This document shows positions 1-9,170 of a stretch of 64,000 nt of DNA, in pieces. Both the position numbers and the translations under genes were made by a program. The DNA is taken from positions 62,001-126,000 of the forward strand of contig NZ_JARJEF010000006.1 in NCBI RefSeq assembly GCF_029697505.1. Reading direction: 5' to 3'. Position 1 is the stretch's first letter. Each line of letters opens with the position of its first letter. The stretch comes from Pseudophaeobacter profundi (lineage in GTDB: Bacteria; Pseudomonadota; Alphaproteobacteria; Rhodobacterales; Rhodobacteraceae). Below the pieces are notes generated by a model, which had not been told where the DNA came from, made no database searches, and saw only the letters and a list, made by a program, of their open reading frames with translations.

Positions 1-114
1 CAGGACCGTTGCATCCGCGTCAGCTGCGGCCCCGAAGAGGACCTTGCCCTTTTTGCGGCAGCGCTACCCATTGCCTTGACGTCAGCGCGGACGCAGATGG
101 CTGCATCAACCTAA
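1..114 (+). CDS. C-terminal end of a HisC-like aminotransferase (partial)
   Basis: The first 37 codons of the window read open in frame 1 and end at TAA (112-114). The peptide contains RCIRVSCGPEEDLALF, which resembles the final strand and helix of class I/II PLP aminotransferases of the histidinol-phosphate aminotransferase type. The start and the catalytic lysine lie outside the window, so the substrate cannot be judged. A weak stem (AAAACAC with GTGTTTT, roughly 126-160) follows and may help termination. The family call rests on one short motif. Confidence 0.5.
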   Translation, partial: QDRCIRVSCGPEEDLALFAAALPIALTSARTQMAAST

Positions 115-221
115 GCATCGTAATAAAACACATATGGTACCGATGCGCTGTGGTGTTTTTACCTGGTTTTCATTCCCTGCGCGCTACCCTTCCTGGCAGA
201 GATGTCCCAGGAGGATCCCGC

Positions 222-446
222 ATGTCCCATGACAAAGGCAACAATCACCTGCATGGGCTGCGCCAGCAGCCGGTGGCCTCGCTTGATCTGTTTGCCAACG
301 CGCTGTCGTTTATCGGCCTTAATCTGATCTGGCTCTTCTTAGCCATCTGGATGCTGTTTGGCCTGGTGCCAGTGCTGTTCTTCGCCCTGCTGCTGAACCA
401 TATGATCAACCGGCTGGAAGACCGCATCGCGCAGGAACAGTCCTAG
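222..446 (+). CDS. Small membrane protein, unknown function
   Basis: This is a 74-residue protein with a short polar N-terminus, one long or two closely spaced hydrophobic segments (about residues 24-60) and a charged C-terminal helix (NRLEDRIAQEQ). I chose the ATG at 222 because AGGAGGA (209-215) lies at good spacing; the frame is open much further upstream without another ribosome site. It is probably an inner-membrane protein. I do not recognise the family. It follows the aminotransferase tail on the same strand and may be its operon partner. Confidence 0.6.
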   Translation: MSHDKGNNHLHGLRQQPVASLDLFANALSFIGLNLIWLFLAIWMLFGLVPVLFFALLLNHMINRLEDRIAQEQS

Positions 447-481
447 CCCCCCGCAAGGCCTGTCCCTGCGAGGGGCACTGA

Positions 482-1705
482 TTACGCAGGCCGTGCCAGA
501 ACCGTAGCGGCGGCGGCAAGCGCGCCCTGCCCATGCGGAATATGCAGCGCCTTGAGCCCGGTTTCGATACCGCCCAAAAGCCCCATGATCATGTGACCGT
601 TCACATACCCCATATGACCCAGACGGAAATGGCCATGCCACTCGGGGCTGCCCGCAGGTGCAAGCCCCAGCCCGATGCCAAGCGTCAGGCCAAGGTTCTC
701 TTCCAGCCACTGCCGCAGGTTGCTAGCACTGGGCGCGGGCAGATGCAGCGCCGTCACAGCATGCGAGCGCAGCGCCCGGTCAACAACATTCAACCGCAGC
801 CCCTGCATAGGGTCGTCGATCGCCCCCCAGCTTTCGCACGCGGCCCAGATGGCTTCGGCCAGACGGGCATGGCGGGCCCAGACCTGCTCCAGGCCTTCCT
901 GCTGAACAAGATCCAGTGCCGCCCGCAGACCATATAGATGATGTGTCGGCGCGGTGCCGCCAAAATACTGATAGAATTCAGCCGGATTGGCGCGCGGCGT
1001 CCAGTCCCAATACCGGCTGACACGCGACAGTTTTGCCCGCGCCGCTGCTGCCTTGTCATTGAAGAAAACAAAGCTCATCCCAGCCGGCGTCATCAACCCC
1101 TTTTGGCAGGCCGACACCATGACATCGACGCCCCAGGCATCCATTTCGAACCGATCACAGCCCAGCGAGGCAATGCAATCAGCCATCAATAGCGCCGGAT
1201 GCTGCGCCGCGTCCATTACTGCGCGCAGGCCCGCGACGTCATTACGGATCGAACTGGAGGTATCGACGTGAACACCCAAAACCGCCTTGATCTGATGGCC
1301 GGGATCGGCGCGCAGACGCGCTGCCACCTGTTCAAGATCCCAGGGGGCGGCGGTGCCAAAATCAAGGATCTCGATCTCGATTCCCAGGGCCGCGGCCATT
1401 TCCGACCAACCAATAGCGAACCGACCCGAGGCCGGCACCAGAACCTTGTCACCGGGTTGCAGGGTATTGGTCAGCGCCGCTTCCCAGGCACCATGGCCGT
1501 TGGCAATATAGATTGCGACAAAATGTTCTGTCCGCGCCAGCGCCTTCAGATCGGGGATCAGGCTATCGGTCAGGCTTAGCAATTCGCCGGCATAGATATT
1601 GGGCGAGGGCCGATGCATCGCCTGAAGGACCGCATCCGGGATGACAGAGGGACCAGGAATGGCAAGATAGGGCCGACCGGCTGATAGGTTTGTTGTGGTG
1701 CTCAT
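482..1705 (-). CDS. Class V PLP aminotransferase (alanine/serine-glyoxylate type)
   Basis: This 407-residue protein is full length for the alanine-glyoxylate / serine-pyruvate aminotransferase family. The N-terminal AIPGPS motif is the usual substrate-loop start. The segment MADCIASLGC holds the PLP-ring aspartate, and Lys202 in SACQKGLMTPAG is the likely Schiff-base lysine. It should transfer an amino group between a small amino acid and glyoxylate or pyruvate in the cytoplasm. The ATG at 1705 is preferred over the GTG two codons upstream because GGGAG sits about six bases before it. Exact substrate is not determined; serine-glyoxylate is attractive for a group with serine-cycle-like reactions. 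Confidence 0.85.
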   Translation of the reverse strand: MSTTTNLSAGRPYLAIPGPSVIPDAVLQAMHRPSPNIYAGELLSLTDSLIPDLKALARTEHFVAIYIANGHGAWEAALTNTLQPGDKVLVPASGRFAIGWSEMAAALGIEIEILDFGTAAPWDLEQVAARLRADPGHQIKAVLGVHVDTSSSIRNDVAGLRAVMDAAQHPALLMADCIASLGCDRFEMDAWGVDVMVSACQKGLMTPAGMSFVFFNDKAAAARAKLSRVSRYWDWTPRANPAEFYQYFGGTAPTHHLYGLRAALDLVQQEGLEQVWARHARLAEAIWAACESWGAIDDPMQGLRLNVVDRALRSHAVTALHLPAPSASNLRQWLEENLGLTLGIGLGLAPAGSPEWHGHFRLGHMGYVNGHMIMGLLGGIETGLKALHIPHGQGALAAAATVLARPA

Positions 1706-1997
1706 CTGCACTCCCTTGCAGGGGCCGGGATGCCATGACGGTGTCCCGGCCAGATTATCGCTGGCGCAACCCTAGCCTGCACCCGGCTGAGGTCAATTGC
1801 CGAAACGCCCGGCGCAGGGCCTTTGCGCCTGCCGCGACATTGCCCCTTTGCCCCATCCAGCAAGGGCCACTGCCCCACCGCTGCAAGGTAGAACGCTTGC
1901 ACCTGAGCCATGAGCTGCTTAAATGGCGCCAGCAAGTAACTAGAAAGCGCAAAATGACAGTTCAATTCCGCCGTTATTGCAATCAGGTCTGCCCCTC

Positions 1998-3857
1998 ATG
2001 AAAACTGAATACACTTCCTCGCGCGAGCTGCTTGGCTGGCTTTGGCGTGGCTATCTGCGGCACTACATGGGGCTCTTGTCGATAGCCGTGGTCTTTATGC
2101 TGCTTGAAGGTGCCACCATGGGCGCGCTCGGCTACATGATGCAGCCGATGTTCGACCTGATCTTTGTCGCCGGCAACACCAATGCCCTGTATTGGGTCAG
2201 CCTTGCCTTTCTTGCCATTTTCACCCTGCGTGGCATCTCCAGCGTCACCCAAAAGGTACTGCTGAGCAAAGTCTCACAGACATCTGCGGCGCATCTGCGC
2301 AAGGATATGCTGGCCCGGCTGATCCGGCAGGACCCGTCATTTCACCAGGTCCATGCCCCCGGCCTGCTGCTTCAACGGGTGCAAAGCGACGTTGGTGCCA
2401 TCAATGCCGTCTGGCAGGCGATGATCACCGGTGCAGGGCGCGACACTGTTGCGCTGATCGCGGTGCTAAGCGTCGCCATCAGCATCGACTGGCGCTGGAC
2501 CGCAATTCTGCTTATCGGGGTGCCGCTGATGTTGCTGCCGATTTCCCTGTTGCAGAAATTTGTGCGCCGCCAAGCCTCTACGGCGCGTGATCTCGGTGCC
2601 AGCCTGGCCACCCGCCTGGATGAAATCTTTCACGGCATTGTGCCGATCAAACTGAACAAGCTGGAAGACTATCAGGTTGGCCGGTTCACCAAGAGCACAG
2701 AAAGCTTTGTGAACGCCGAGGTCAAATCTGCCTTTGGGACCTCGGCCATTTCCGGCATGACCGATATCATGGCCGGGGTCGGTTTCATGTCGGTGCTGCT
2801 CTATGGCGGGTCCGAAATTATTGCGGGCGACAAGACCGTCGGCCAGTTCATGAGCTTCTTTACCTCGATCGGCCTGTCCTTTGAGCCCATGCGCCGATTG
2901 GCGAATATTGCCGGCATCTGGCAGGCAGCCGCCGCCGCACTAGAGCGCATCAAGGCGCTGATGGATGCGCCGATCCTGTTGACCTCGCCTAAAAATCCAG
3001 TCGCCCCCCCCAAGGGCCTGCCTTCCATCAGCCTGAAAAACGTGGATCTCAACTATGGTGAGGCCGAAATCCTGCATAGCCTCAACCTAGAAGCCGAGGC
3101 TGGGAAGACCACTGCGCTGGTTGGTGCCTCGGGGGCCGGTAAATCCACCATCTTCAATCTGCTGACCCGAATGGTTGATCCACAGTCCGGCGCGGTCCAG
3201 GTTGGCGGGATCGGCGTCGCCGATCTGTCGACCGACGATCTGCGCGGGCTGTTTTCAGTTGTCACCCAAGAGGGGCTGCTGTTCGACGAAACCCTGCTCG
3301 AAAATATCATACTGGGGCGCGAAGACGTCAGCGAGGAAGAGTTGCAAAAGGCGCTCAAGGATTCGCATGTCTCTGATTTCCTGGGAAAACTGCCAAACGG
3401 GCTCCAGACCCTGGTGGGGCCGCGCGGTTCTGCGCTTTCGGGTGGTCAGCGTCAGCGGGTGGTTATTGCCCGCGCCCTGCTGCGCAATACACCGGTGCTG
3501 TTGCTGGACGAGGCGACCTCGGCCTTGGATGCGCAGTCTGAAAAGGTGGTACAGCAGGCACTGGATCGCCTGGCAGGTGGGCGCACCACGCTGGTGATCG
3601 CACATCGCCTGTCGACCGTACGCAACGCCGACAAGATCATCGTGATGGACCGCGGCAAGGTTGTCGACCAAGGCACCCACGAAGAGCTGCTGGAGCGCGG
3701 TGGCATCTATGCCGATCTCTACCGCTTGCAATTTCAGGACGGCAAGACCTTGCTGGACCGCCAAGGCATGGCTGCACAATTGTCAGAGGCCAAGCCACAG
3801 GATCCAGAAGAACAATCCGGCTGGCTTCGCCGGGTTGTGGGCCGCCTGCTCGGCTAA
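1998..3857 (+). CDS. ABC exporter, fused permease and ATPase (MsbA-like)
   Basis: This 619-residue half-transporter has an N-terminal six-helix domain (about residues 15-310) and a C-terminal nucleotide-binding domain. Walker A GASGAGKST is near residue 375, the signature LSGGQRQR near 480, Walker B VLLLDEATSALD near 500, and the H-loop is in VIAHRLST. It would work as a homodimer moving lipid or a hydrophobic compound across the inner membrane. The ATG at 1998 was chosen over the in-frame TTG at 1977 because MKTEYTSS is a normal family start. The neighbouring glycosyltransferase on the opposite strand hints at envelope work, but specificity (lipid A, peptide or drug) cannot be read from the sequence. 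Confidence 0.88.
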   Translation: MKTEYTSSRELLGWLWRGYLRHYMGLLSIAVVFMLLEGATMGALGYMMQPMFDLIFVAGNTNALYWVSLAFLAIFTLRGISSVTQKVLLSKVSQTSAAHLRKDMLARLIRQDPSFHQVHAPGLLLQRVQSDVGAINAVWQAMITGAGRDTVALIAVLSVAISIDWRWTAILLIGVPLMLLPISLLQKFVRRQASTARDLGASLATRLDEIFHGIVPIKLNKLEDYQVGRFTKSTESFVNAEVKSAFGTSAISGMTDIMAGVGFMSVLLYGGSEIIAGDKTVGQFMSFFTSIGLSFEPMRRLANIAGIWQAAAAALERIKALMDAPILLTSPKNPVAPPKGLPSISLKNVDLNYGEAEILHSLNLEAEAGKTTALVGASGAGKSTIFNLLTRMVDPQSGAVQVGGIGVADLSTDDLRGLFSVVTQEGLLFDETLLENIILGREDVSEEELQKALKDSHVSDFLGKLPNGLQTLVGPRGSALSGGQRQRVVIARALLRNTPVLLLDEATSALDAQSEKVVQQALDRLAGGRTTLVIAHRLSTVRNADKIIVMDRGKVVDQGTHEELLERGGIYADLYRLQFQDGKTLLDRQGMAAQLSEAKPQDPEEQSGWLRRVVGRLLG

Positions 3858-3880
3858 CCCATTCCCGCTATCGATCCTCT

Positions 3881-3910
3881 GGCGCGGGCTATTTCTGATA
3901 GCCCCGCGCC
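3881..3910. terminator. Hairpin between convergent genes
   Basis: GGCGCGGGCTAT pairs with ATAGCCCCGCGCC around a TTCTG loop, with one bulged base. It sits between the ABC exporter stop and the end of the facing glycosyltransferase and overlaps that gene's last codons. There is no long T run on either side, so it is a likely but imperfect bidirectional terminator. Confidence 0.5.
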
Positions 3911-4581
3911 AGGGTTGCAGGATCAGCCCCCAGGGCGTAGCGCAACAAGGTCCACAGATTGGCCGCCCCGCGCCGAAGCCAGCCTTCTTCTTGATACCGC
4001 GCAGCACTGGTGTACGCCAAGACCTGCAAGGGTTTGAACCTCCCCAGATGCGCCCTTACACGGCGCGCCAGGGCGACATCCTCCATCAGCGGCTGATCCG
4101 GGTATTCACCAGCCGCAAGATAGGCTTCACGCGGGATCAGCAGCCCTTGATCGCCATAGGGTAAGGCAAACAGCCGCGCCCGCAGATTGGCCCAGCCCGC
4201 CACCACAACGGGCCAAAAGCCCCTAGCGCGAAACCGCAACTGGAAATAAGCGGGGGCCTGTTCCCCGGCCTGCAGATGCTGCGCCACAACTGCGGCCCAA
4301 CCGGGGGCCAGTTCAGTATCGGCATGCAGCACCAAGAGCCAATCCCCACGGGCCTGCGCACAGCCGCGCCGCAACTGCCCCCCGCGCGAGGCAGCCCCCG
4401 ACACCAGCCGCGCCCCGGCCTCATCGGCCAACTGCACTGTGGCATCATCAGACCCGCCATCGCTGATCACCAGCTCGCGGATCAACCCCTCGCCCAGACC
4501 TTCCATCAGCGCACCCAGGCACCCCGGCAGGGCCTGCGCCGCATTCAAGGTTGGTATCACAACAGTAATTGGCGCCGTCAT
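3889..4581 (-). CDS. Family 2 glycosyltransferase (TIGR04283-like)
   Basis: The 230-residue protein begins VVIPTLNAAQALPGCLGAL, the GT2 nucleotide-binding start, and carries ISDGGSDD and LHADTE, which fit the metal- and sugar-nucleotide-binding acidic motifs. A later LMEDVALARR matches the catalytic ED motif. It is short and has no membrane anchor. This size and motif set is seen in the TIGR04283 group, named for arsenosugar biosynthesis. No arsenic gene is nearby, so the named role is not supported here. A general small GT2 enzyme is the safe reading. Confidence 0.8.
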   Translation of the reverse strand: MTAPITVVIPTLNAAQALPGCLGALMEGLGEGLIRELVISDGGSDDATVQLADEAGARLVSGAASRGGQLRRGCAQARGDWLLVLHADTELAPGWAAVVAQHLQAGEQAPAYFQLRFRARGFWPVVVAGWANLRARLFALPYGDQGLLIPREAYLAAGEYPDQPLMEDVALARRVRAHLGRFKPLQVLAYTSAARYQEEGWLRRGAANLWTLLRYALGADPATLARGYQK

Positions 4582-4719
4582 GGGATTTTCCTATTCAATT
4601 CAGGTCTTATTTCTATATCACTGGTCCCGGACTTGGCCACGCCCCAGTTGGCGGGCCAGCCATCCCATGATCGTATCACCGCGCCACCCAAATGGGTGGA
4701 CCCATCAGGAGACCACGCC

Positions 4720-5454
4720 ATGCACGCGCGCAAGATCCTTCGCCTGTCGGGCCCCGATACCCGAGACTTTCTGCAGGGGCTGATCACCAATGATATCAAC
4801 AAGATCGATCAGGGCCTGACCTATGCCGCCCTGCTGACGCCTCAGGGTAAATACCTCGCGGATTTCTTTCTTGCCGCTGACGGCGACGCCGTGCTGCTGG
4901 ATGCCGACGCCGAACAGGCCGAGGCGCTGATGAAGCGGCTGACCATGTACCGGCTGCGGGCCAAGGTCGACATTGCCCTTACCGACCTTGGCGTCACACG
5001 CGGTACAGGCCCCGCCCCCGACGGCGCACTGGCCGATCCGCGCCACCCGTCGCTAGGCTGGCGGCTGATTGGCGCTGAAACCGGCGAGGACGATAGCGAC
5101 TGGACCGGGCTGCATGTGGCCCATTGCATTCCGCAAAGCGGCATTGAGCTGGGGCAGGACAGCTATATCCTGGAAGCCGGCTTTGAGGCGCTGAACGGCG
5201 TTGATTTTCGCAAGGGCTGTTATGTCGGCCAAGAAATCACCGCCCGCATGAAGCACAAGACCGAGCTGCGAAAAGGCCTGCGCCGGGTAAATATCACCGG
5301 CACCGCACCCGTAGGCAGTGCCATCACCGCCGCTGGCAAACCTGTTGGCACCCTGTACAGCCAGGCGCATGGCCAGGCCATCGCCTATCTCCGCTTTGAC
5401 CGTGCCAAGGGCGATATGCAGGCCGAGACAGCCCAGCTCCACTGGACGCCCTGA
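4720..5454 (+). CDS. ygfZ: Folate-binding protein YgfZ (GcvT-like)
   Basis: The 244-residue protein has the diagnostic KGCYVGQE motif near residue 166 and a GcvT-like fold signature at its start (GPDTRDFLQGLITND). Family members bind tetrahydrofolate and help maintain or repair certain iron-sulfur enzymes, such as the MiaB class, in the cytoplasm. The ATG at 4720 is fixed by AGGAGA (4707-4712). It is divergent from the glycosyltransferase, so the roughly 140-base gap should carry both promoters. RimO, an Fe-S radical SAM enzyme of the MiaB family, is elsewhere in the window and is a possible client by family knowledge. Confidence 0.88.
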   Translation: MHARKILRLSGPDTRDFLQGLITNDINKIDQGLTYAALLTPQGKYLADFFLAADGDAVLLDADAEQAEALMKRLTMYRLRAKVDIALTDLGVTRGTGPAPDGALADPRHPSLGWRLIGAETGEDDSDWTGLHVAHCIPQSGIELGQDSYILEAGFEALNGVDFRKGCYVGQEITARMKHKTELRKGLRRVNITGTAPVGSAITAAGKPVGTLYSQAHGQAIAYLRFDRAKGDMQAETAQLHWTP

Positions 5455-5496
5455 CACGCGCCTTCTTATGTCACAAATCAATTTTTCGGAGACAAT

Positions 5497-6072
5497 ATGC
5501 GACATTTCCTTCCCCTTGCCGTTTCGGTGCTCCCTGCACTGACGGCGCTGCCTGCCCAGGCACAGAACCAATATTGGGAATTTGGCGACTGGCGCGTCTC
5601 GCTCACAGTGCAGGAAACCACCGAACACGTCAGCCGCACCTGCCGGGCCTCCACTGGCGGCGATGGGCTGCCCGTGCTCAGCCTTACGGTGCATGACCTG
5701 GATGCAGGCCCGCCCACCGACTACCCCGCCCCAACCCTAGAAGAAAGCGCCCCGCGCGGCCATGGGACCCAGGTGCAAAACGGTCAGGCGCTGGGGTTTG
5801 TCTTTGACAAGCAGGCCGCCTTTTATGGCATTGCGGATGGCTACTATGACGCCGATGGCTTTGCCCAGGCGCGGGTATCGCCACGTTGGCAGGATAGTCT
5901 GAACATGCTGCGCTGGATGAAGGCCGGGCAAAACATCGATATCCGTACGGTGCAGCCCTATGGTGCCGGTGAACCCGTGCTGCAGGTCTCGCTGGCGGGC
6001 TTTACTGCGGCCTATGGCAAGATGATGGATGAATGCGGCTTCAGCATCGAACTCGTCGATCAGATGAACTGA
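5497..6072 (+). CDS. Secreted IalB-like protein
   Basis: This 191-residue protein has a clear signal peptide (about residues 1-22, ending PAQAQ) and a mature region opening YWEFGDWRVS. Two cysteines, in SRTCRAS and near the C-terminus in DECGF, could form a disulfide. This WxxxCGDW-type opening and SLAGFTAAYGKM-type end recall the invasion-associated locus B family of periplasmic alphaproteobacterial proteins, whose biochemical role is poorly known. Start ATG has CGGAGA upstream. It lies 42 bases after ygfZ on the same strand. The family call is from pattern only. Confidence 0.65.
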   Translation: MRHFLPLAVSVLPALTALPAQAQNQYWEFGDWRVSLTVQETTEHVSRTCRASTGGDGLPVLSLTVHDLDAGPPTDYPAPTLEESAPRGHGTQVQNGQALGFVFDKQAAFYGIADGYYDADGFAQARVSPRWQDSLNMLRWMKAGQNIDIRTVQPYGAGEPVLQVSLAGFTAAYGKMMDECGFSIELVDQMN

Positions 6073-6088
6073 CACAAAATAGACAAAA

Positions 6089-6118
6089 CCCCCGCCGCCA
6101 GGATCTGGCAGCGGGGGC
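6089..6118 (-). terminator. Intrinsic terminator of efp
   Basis: The stem CCCCCGC-CG-CCAG / CTGG-CA-GCGGGGG is followed, on the minus strand, by GTTTTGTCTATTTTG. That T-rich tract makes it a good intrinsic terminator for elongation factor P; on the plus strand no T run follows. Confidence 0.7.
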
Positions 6119-6151
6119 TAGAAGAAATCTAAACTGGCAGAACCGCCAATA

Positions 6152-6715
6152 TCAGGCGCGTTCCGCGTATTCCATGGTTTCGGTATTGACCACGATCATT
6201 TCGTCCTGACCGACAAAGGGCGGCACCATGACCTTGACGCCATTTTCCAGGATGGCAGGCTTAAAGGAATTGGCAGCAGTCTGCCCCTTTACCACCGGCT
6301 CTGTCTCGACAATCTTGCAGGTCACTTTCTGCGGCAGGGTCGCGTTCAGGGCTTCCTCTTCGTAGAATTCCATCACGATGGTCATGCCATCCTGCAAGAA
6401 GGGGCGGCGATCGCCCAGCAGTTCGGCAGACAATTCGATTTGTTCGTATGTTTCGGCATCCATGAACACCAGCATGCCGTCGCTTTCATAGAGAAACTGC
6501 TGGTCTTTTTGCTCCAGCCGCACGCGCTCGACCTTGTCGGCACTGCGGAAACGTTCGTTCAGCTTTGAGCCATTGCGCAGGTTGCGCAGCTCTACCTGGG
6601 CAAAGGCGCCTCCTTTGCCAGGCTTCACGTGATCGACCTTGACTGCGGCCCACAGACCGTTGTTGTGCTCCAGAACATTGCCGGGGCGGATCTCGTTACC
6701 ATTGATCTTGGGCAT
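6152..6715 (-). CDS. efp: Elongation factor P
   Basis: This 187-residue protein has the standard EF-P length with KOW, OB and C-terminal domains. The modification loop is present as KPGKGGAF, with Lys34 at the position that is beta-lysylated by EpmA in many proteobacteria. EF-P enters the ribosomal E site and relieves stalling at polyproline runs. EpmA/EpmB are not in this window, so modification cannot be judged. The gene is monocistronic with its own terminator and is divergent from the small gene at 6934. Confidence 0.95.
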   Translation of the reverse strand: MPKINGNEIRPGNVLEHNNGLWAAVKVDHVKPGKGGAFAQVELRNLRNGSKLNERFRSADKVERVRLEQKDQQFLYESDGMLVFMDAETYEQIELSAELLGDRRPFLQDGMTIVMEFYEEEALNATLPQKVTCKIVETEPVVKGQTAANSFKPAILENGVKVMVPPFVGQDEMIVVNTETMEYAERA

Positions 6716-6820
6716 CTGAAAAATCCATCTGGGAAGGTTGATGATATCTTAAGAGACCCTATATCTGGCGTGGTCATCGCTGGCAAGACAACGATATCTC
6801 GTAGGTAAAGCACTAAAGCC

Positions 6821-6835
6821 ATGCAAATTTTGCAT
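6821..6835. promoter_or_regulatory. 15-base palindrome between divergent genes
   Basis: ATGCAAA-T-TTTGCAT is a perfect inverted repeat with seven-base arms and a single central base. It lies about 105 bases from the efp start and 100 bases from the 6934 gene, in the shared upstream region. Its size and symmetry fit a dimeric repressor operator. No regulator is encoded next to it. Confidence 0.4.
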
Positions 6836-6933
6836 GAAAGCTATGCACACACGGGCTATCCGAATCGTCATAGTTCCGTCATAAGGAACGCCACGCCGCG
6901 AATTGCAATAGCAAGAACAATAAAGGAAACGGG

Positions 6934-7251
6934 ATGCGAGATTTCGTTGACGGCACCGCGTACAACAATGAACAGGGCAACCGAGCACGCAAGCTCTTTG
7001 CCGCTGTTGTTTTGGCCGCGCTGGATGACGCCATTGCCGATGATAAAAAATATGGCAACGGCCCTGAACAAATTGCCCGCTGGGCACGCTCACGCGATGG
7101 GCGCGAAGTCCTCAGCTGTGCTGGCATTGACCCGAACGAACGGGTTGTCGGCGGGTTGATGGATTTTGTCGGACGTGGGGTTCGGACCTCCGTTGCCCTG
7201 TCGCGCGAAGAAAGCGAACGGCGCAATGCAGCCCAGGCAGAAGCTGCCTGA
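6934..7251 (+). CDS. Conserved small cytoplasmic protein (DUF6280-like)
   Basis: This is a 105-residue soluble protein with no signal or membrane segment. It is mainly helical by composition, with a charged C-terminal tail (REESERRNAAQ). AAAGGA precedes the ATG. I associate this sequence with the DUF6280 family of Rhodobacterales from memory, which has no known function. The gene has its own upstream region and a strong terminator, so it is a single-gene unit. Nothing in the residues points to an enzyme. Confidence 0.7.
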   Translation: MRDFVDGTAYNNEQGNRARKLFAAVVLAALDDAIADDKKYGNGPEQIARWARSRDGREVLSCAGIDPNERVVGGLMDFVGRGVRTSVALSREESERRNAAQAEAA

Positions 7252-7307
7252 AGCTAAACTTGGCCATGGCCCAGAAGGGCCGGGACAGACCAACGATCTA
7301 TAGAAAG

Positions 7308-7335
7308 ACGCGTCCTGGGGGGCGCGTTTTTCTTT
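7308..7335 (+). terminator. Intrinsic terminator
   Basis: ACGCGTCC pairs with GGGCGCGT (one G-U pair) around a TGGG loop and is followed by TTTTTCTTTT. It ends the transcript of the 6934 gene about 57 bases after its stop. Confidence 0.8.
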
Positions 7336-7524
7336 TGTGCACTACCCTTTGCAGCGCCTTCCCCCCGCGCCCAGGCCCAGGGCAGCTGTCGCGCAGGTGC
7401 CACTTTGGGGCGTAAATTTCCGCCCCCCACCCCGCCAATGCGCTAGCCTTGTCAAAAAGGGCTTTTCCTCTGTCGCCCAATCGGCAATCACAGGTCAAAC
7501 CACAGCACAGGCAGGAGAACCCCA

Positions 7525-9024
7525 ATGGTGGCACGCGCACTCATGATTCAGGGCACCGGCAGCAATGTTGGCAAATCCATGCTTGTGGCGGGTCTTGCCC
7601 GCGCTTTTCATCGGCGCGGCCTGAAGGTGGCACCTTTCAAGGCGCAGAACATGTCCAACAATGCCGCCGTCACCCCAGAAGGCGGAGAAATCGGCCGGGC
7701 CCAGGCGCTGCAGGCGCGGGCTGCAGGGCGCGCACCACATGTGGATATGAACCCGGTGCTGCTGAAACCCGAAACGGATACCGGCGCCCAGGTGATCGTT
7801 CAGGGCAAGCGGCGCGGCAGTCAGGCTGCGGGCTCTTTCATGCGCGACAAGACCGGCCTGATGGAGGCGGCCCTGGACAGCTATCACCGGCTGGCCAAGG
7901 GGGTTGATCTGGTGCTGATCGAGGGCGCTGGATCGCCTGCGGAAACCAATCTGCGCCGGGGCGACATTGCCAATATGGGATTTGCCTGCGCGGTGCAGGC
8001 GCCGGTGGTGCTGGTCGGGGATATCCACCGTGGCGGAGTCATTGCCCAGATCGTCGGCACCCAGGCGGTGCTGGACCAGCAGGATCGCGACCGCATTGTT
8101 GGCTTTGCCGTAAATCGCTTTCGCGGCGATATCAGCCTGTTTGACGCCGGGCGCGATGACATCGCCCGACGTACCGGCTGGCCATCACTGGGGGTGGTGC
8201 CTTGGTTCTGGGAGGCCTGGAAACTGCCCGCAGAAGACATGATGGATATCGTCTCGACCAAGGGCGGCGCCTGCAAGGTCGTCGTGCCCCAGCTGGAACG
8301 GATGGCAAACTTTGATGATCTCGATCCGCTGGCGGTAGAGCCAGAAGTGACGGTTGAAATTGTCCCCGCGGGCAAAGCGCTGCCGGGGGATGCGGATCTG
8401 GTGCTGATACCGGGCAGCAAATCCACCATCGCCGATCTGGCCTATCTACGCGCCCAGGGTTGGGACATCGACATTCTGGCCCATCACCGGCGCGGCGGCC
8501 ATGTGCTCGGGCTCTGTGGTGGCTATCAGATGCTGGGCCAGACCATCGACGATCCGCATGGGGTCGAGGGGCGGCCAGACAAGGTTGCCGGGCTGGGGCT
8601 GCTGGATGTGCATACGGTGATGGCCGAGAGCAAACGCGTCACCCTGACCGAGGCCGAAAGCCTGGGCGGTGGCCTGTTTGAGGCCGGGCTGCCGGTCAGC
8701 GGCTATGAAATTCACATGGGGCGCACCACCGGCGCCGACTGCGCCCGCGCCTGGCTTCAGGTCGGCGACCGATGCGAGGGCGCCGCCTCACCCGATGGGC
8801 GGGTGCTGGGGTCATATCTACATGGGTTGTTCAGCTCTGATCGCTTTCGCGGCCAGTATCTGGCCGGACTGGGCCACAGCAGCCAGACCCCCTATGACGA
8901 AGGCGTTGAAACCACGCTTGACGCGCTGGCCAACCATCTGGAGCAGCATATGGATCTGGACCAACTGCTGGCCTTGGCAACAGAGATCCCCTCACCGGAT
9001 TCCACCCCAAATCTGACAGTATAG
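7525..9024 (+). CDS. cobQ: Cobyric acid synthase
   Basis: This 499-residue enzyme amidates adenosylcobyrinic acid a,c-diamide at four side chains using glutamine and ATP, late in cobalamin synthesis. The N-terminal P-loop is GTGSNVGKS (residues 10-18). The C-terminal glutamine amidotransferase domain has its nucleophile Cys331 in GLCGGYQML and the catalytic histidine in YLHGLF. AGGAGA precedes the ATG. I looked for a cobalamin riboswitch in 7337-7524 and saw none. No other cobalamin gene is adjacent, so it stands alone here. Its product would serve B12 enzymes such as the mutases helped by MeaB. Confidence 0.95.
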   Translation: MVARALMIQGTGSNVGKSMLVAGLARAFHRRGLKVAPFKAQNMSNNAAVTPEGGEIGRAQALQARAAGRAPHVDMNPVLLKPETDTGAQVIVQGKRRGSQAAGSFMRDKTGLMEAALDSYHRLAKGVDLVLIEGAGSPAETNLRRGDIANMGFACAVQAPVVLVGDIHRGGVIAQIVGTQAVLDQQDRDRIVGFAVNRFRGDISLFDAGRDDIARRTGWPSLGVVPWFWEAWKLPAEDMMDIVSTKGGACKVVVPQLERMANFDDLDPLAVEPEVTVEIVPAGKALPGDADLVLIPGSKSTIADLAYLRAQGWDIDILAHHRRGGHVLGLCGGYQMLGQTIDDPHGVEGRPDKVAGLGLLDVHTVMAESKRVTLTEAESLGGGLFEAGLPVSGYEIHMGRTTGADCARAWLQVGDRCEGAASPDGRVLGSYLHGLFSSDRFRGQYLAGLGHSSQTPYDEGVETTLDALANHLEQHMDLDQLLALATEIPSPDSTPNLTV

Positions 9025-9153
9025 CCCCCACGAGGCACCAAATGCGGGCACAGATGGGTGCTGCGACCTAACAGCCATCGACATGGAATCTAGCGGATTT
9101 GGCAGGCGGGGGCGACATGCCGATAGCATACGGTGGCCTATAGGCTTTGATTT

Positions 9154-9170
9154 CGCATGTCTTAAATGCG
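9154..9170 (-). terminator. Short hairpin directly after the PopZ-like gene
   Basis: CGCAT and ATGCG pair around seven bases, touching the stop codon of the gene at 9171. The surrounding minus-strand text ACATGCGAAATCA recurs after the yggU-like gene at 47351-47382. It may be a weak terminator or a small shared element. Confidence 0.3.

Noticed and set aside
7337-7524. Cobalamin riboswitch upstream of cobQ
   Set aside because: No GCCACTG, GGGAA or AGYCAGGAGACC-like boxes are seen there.
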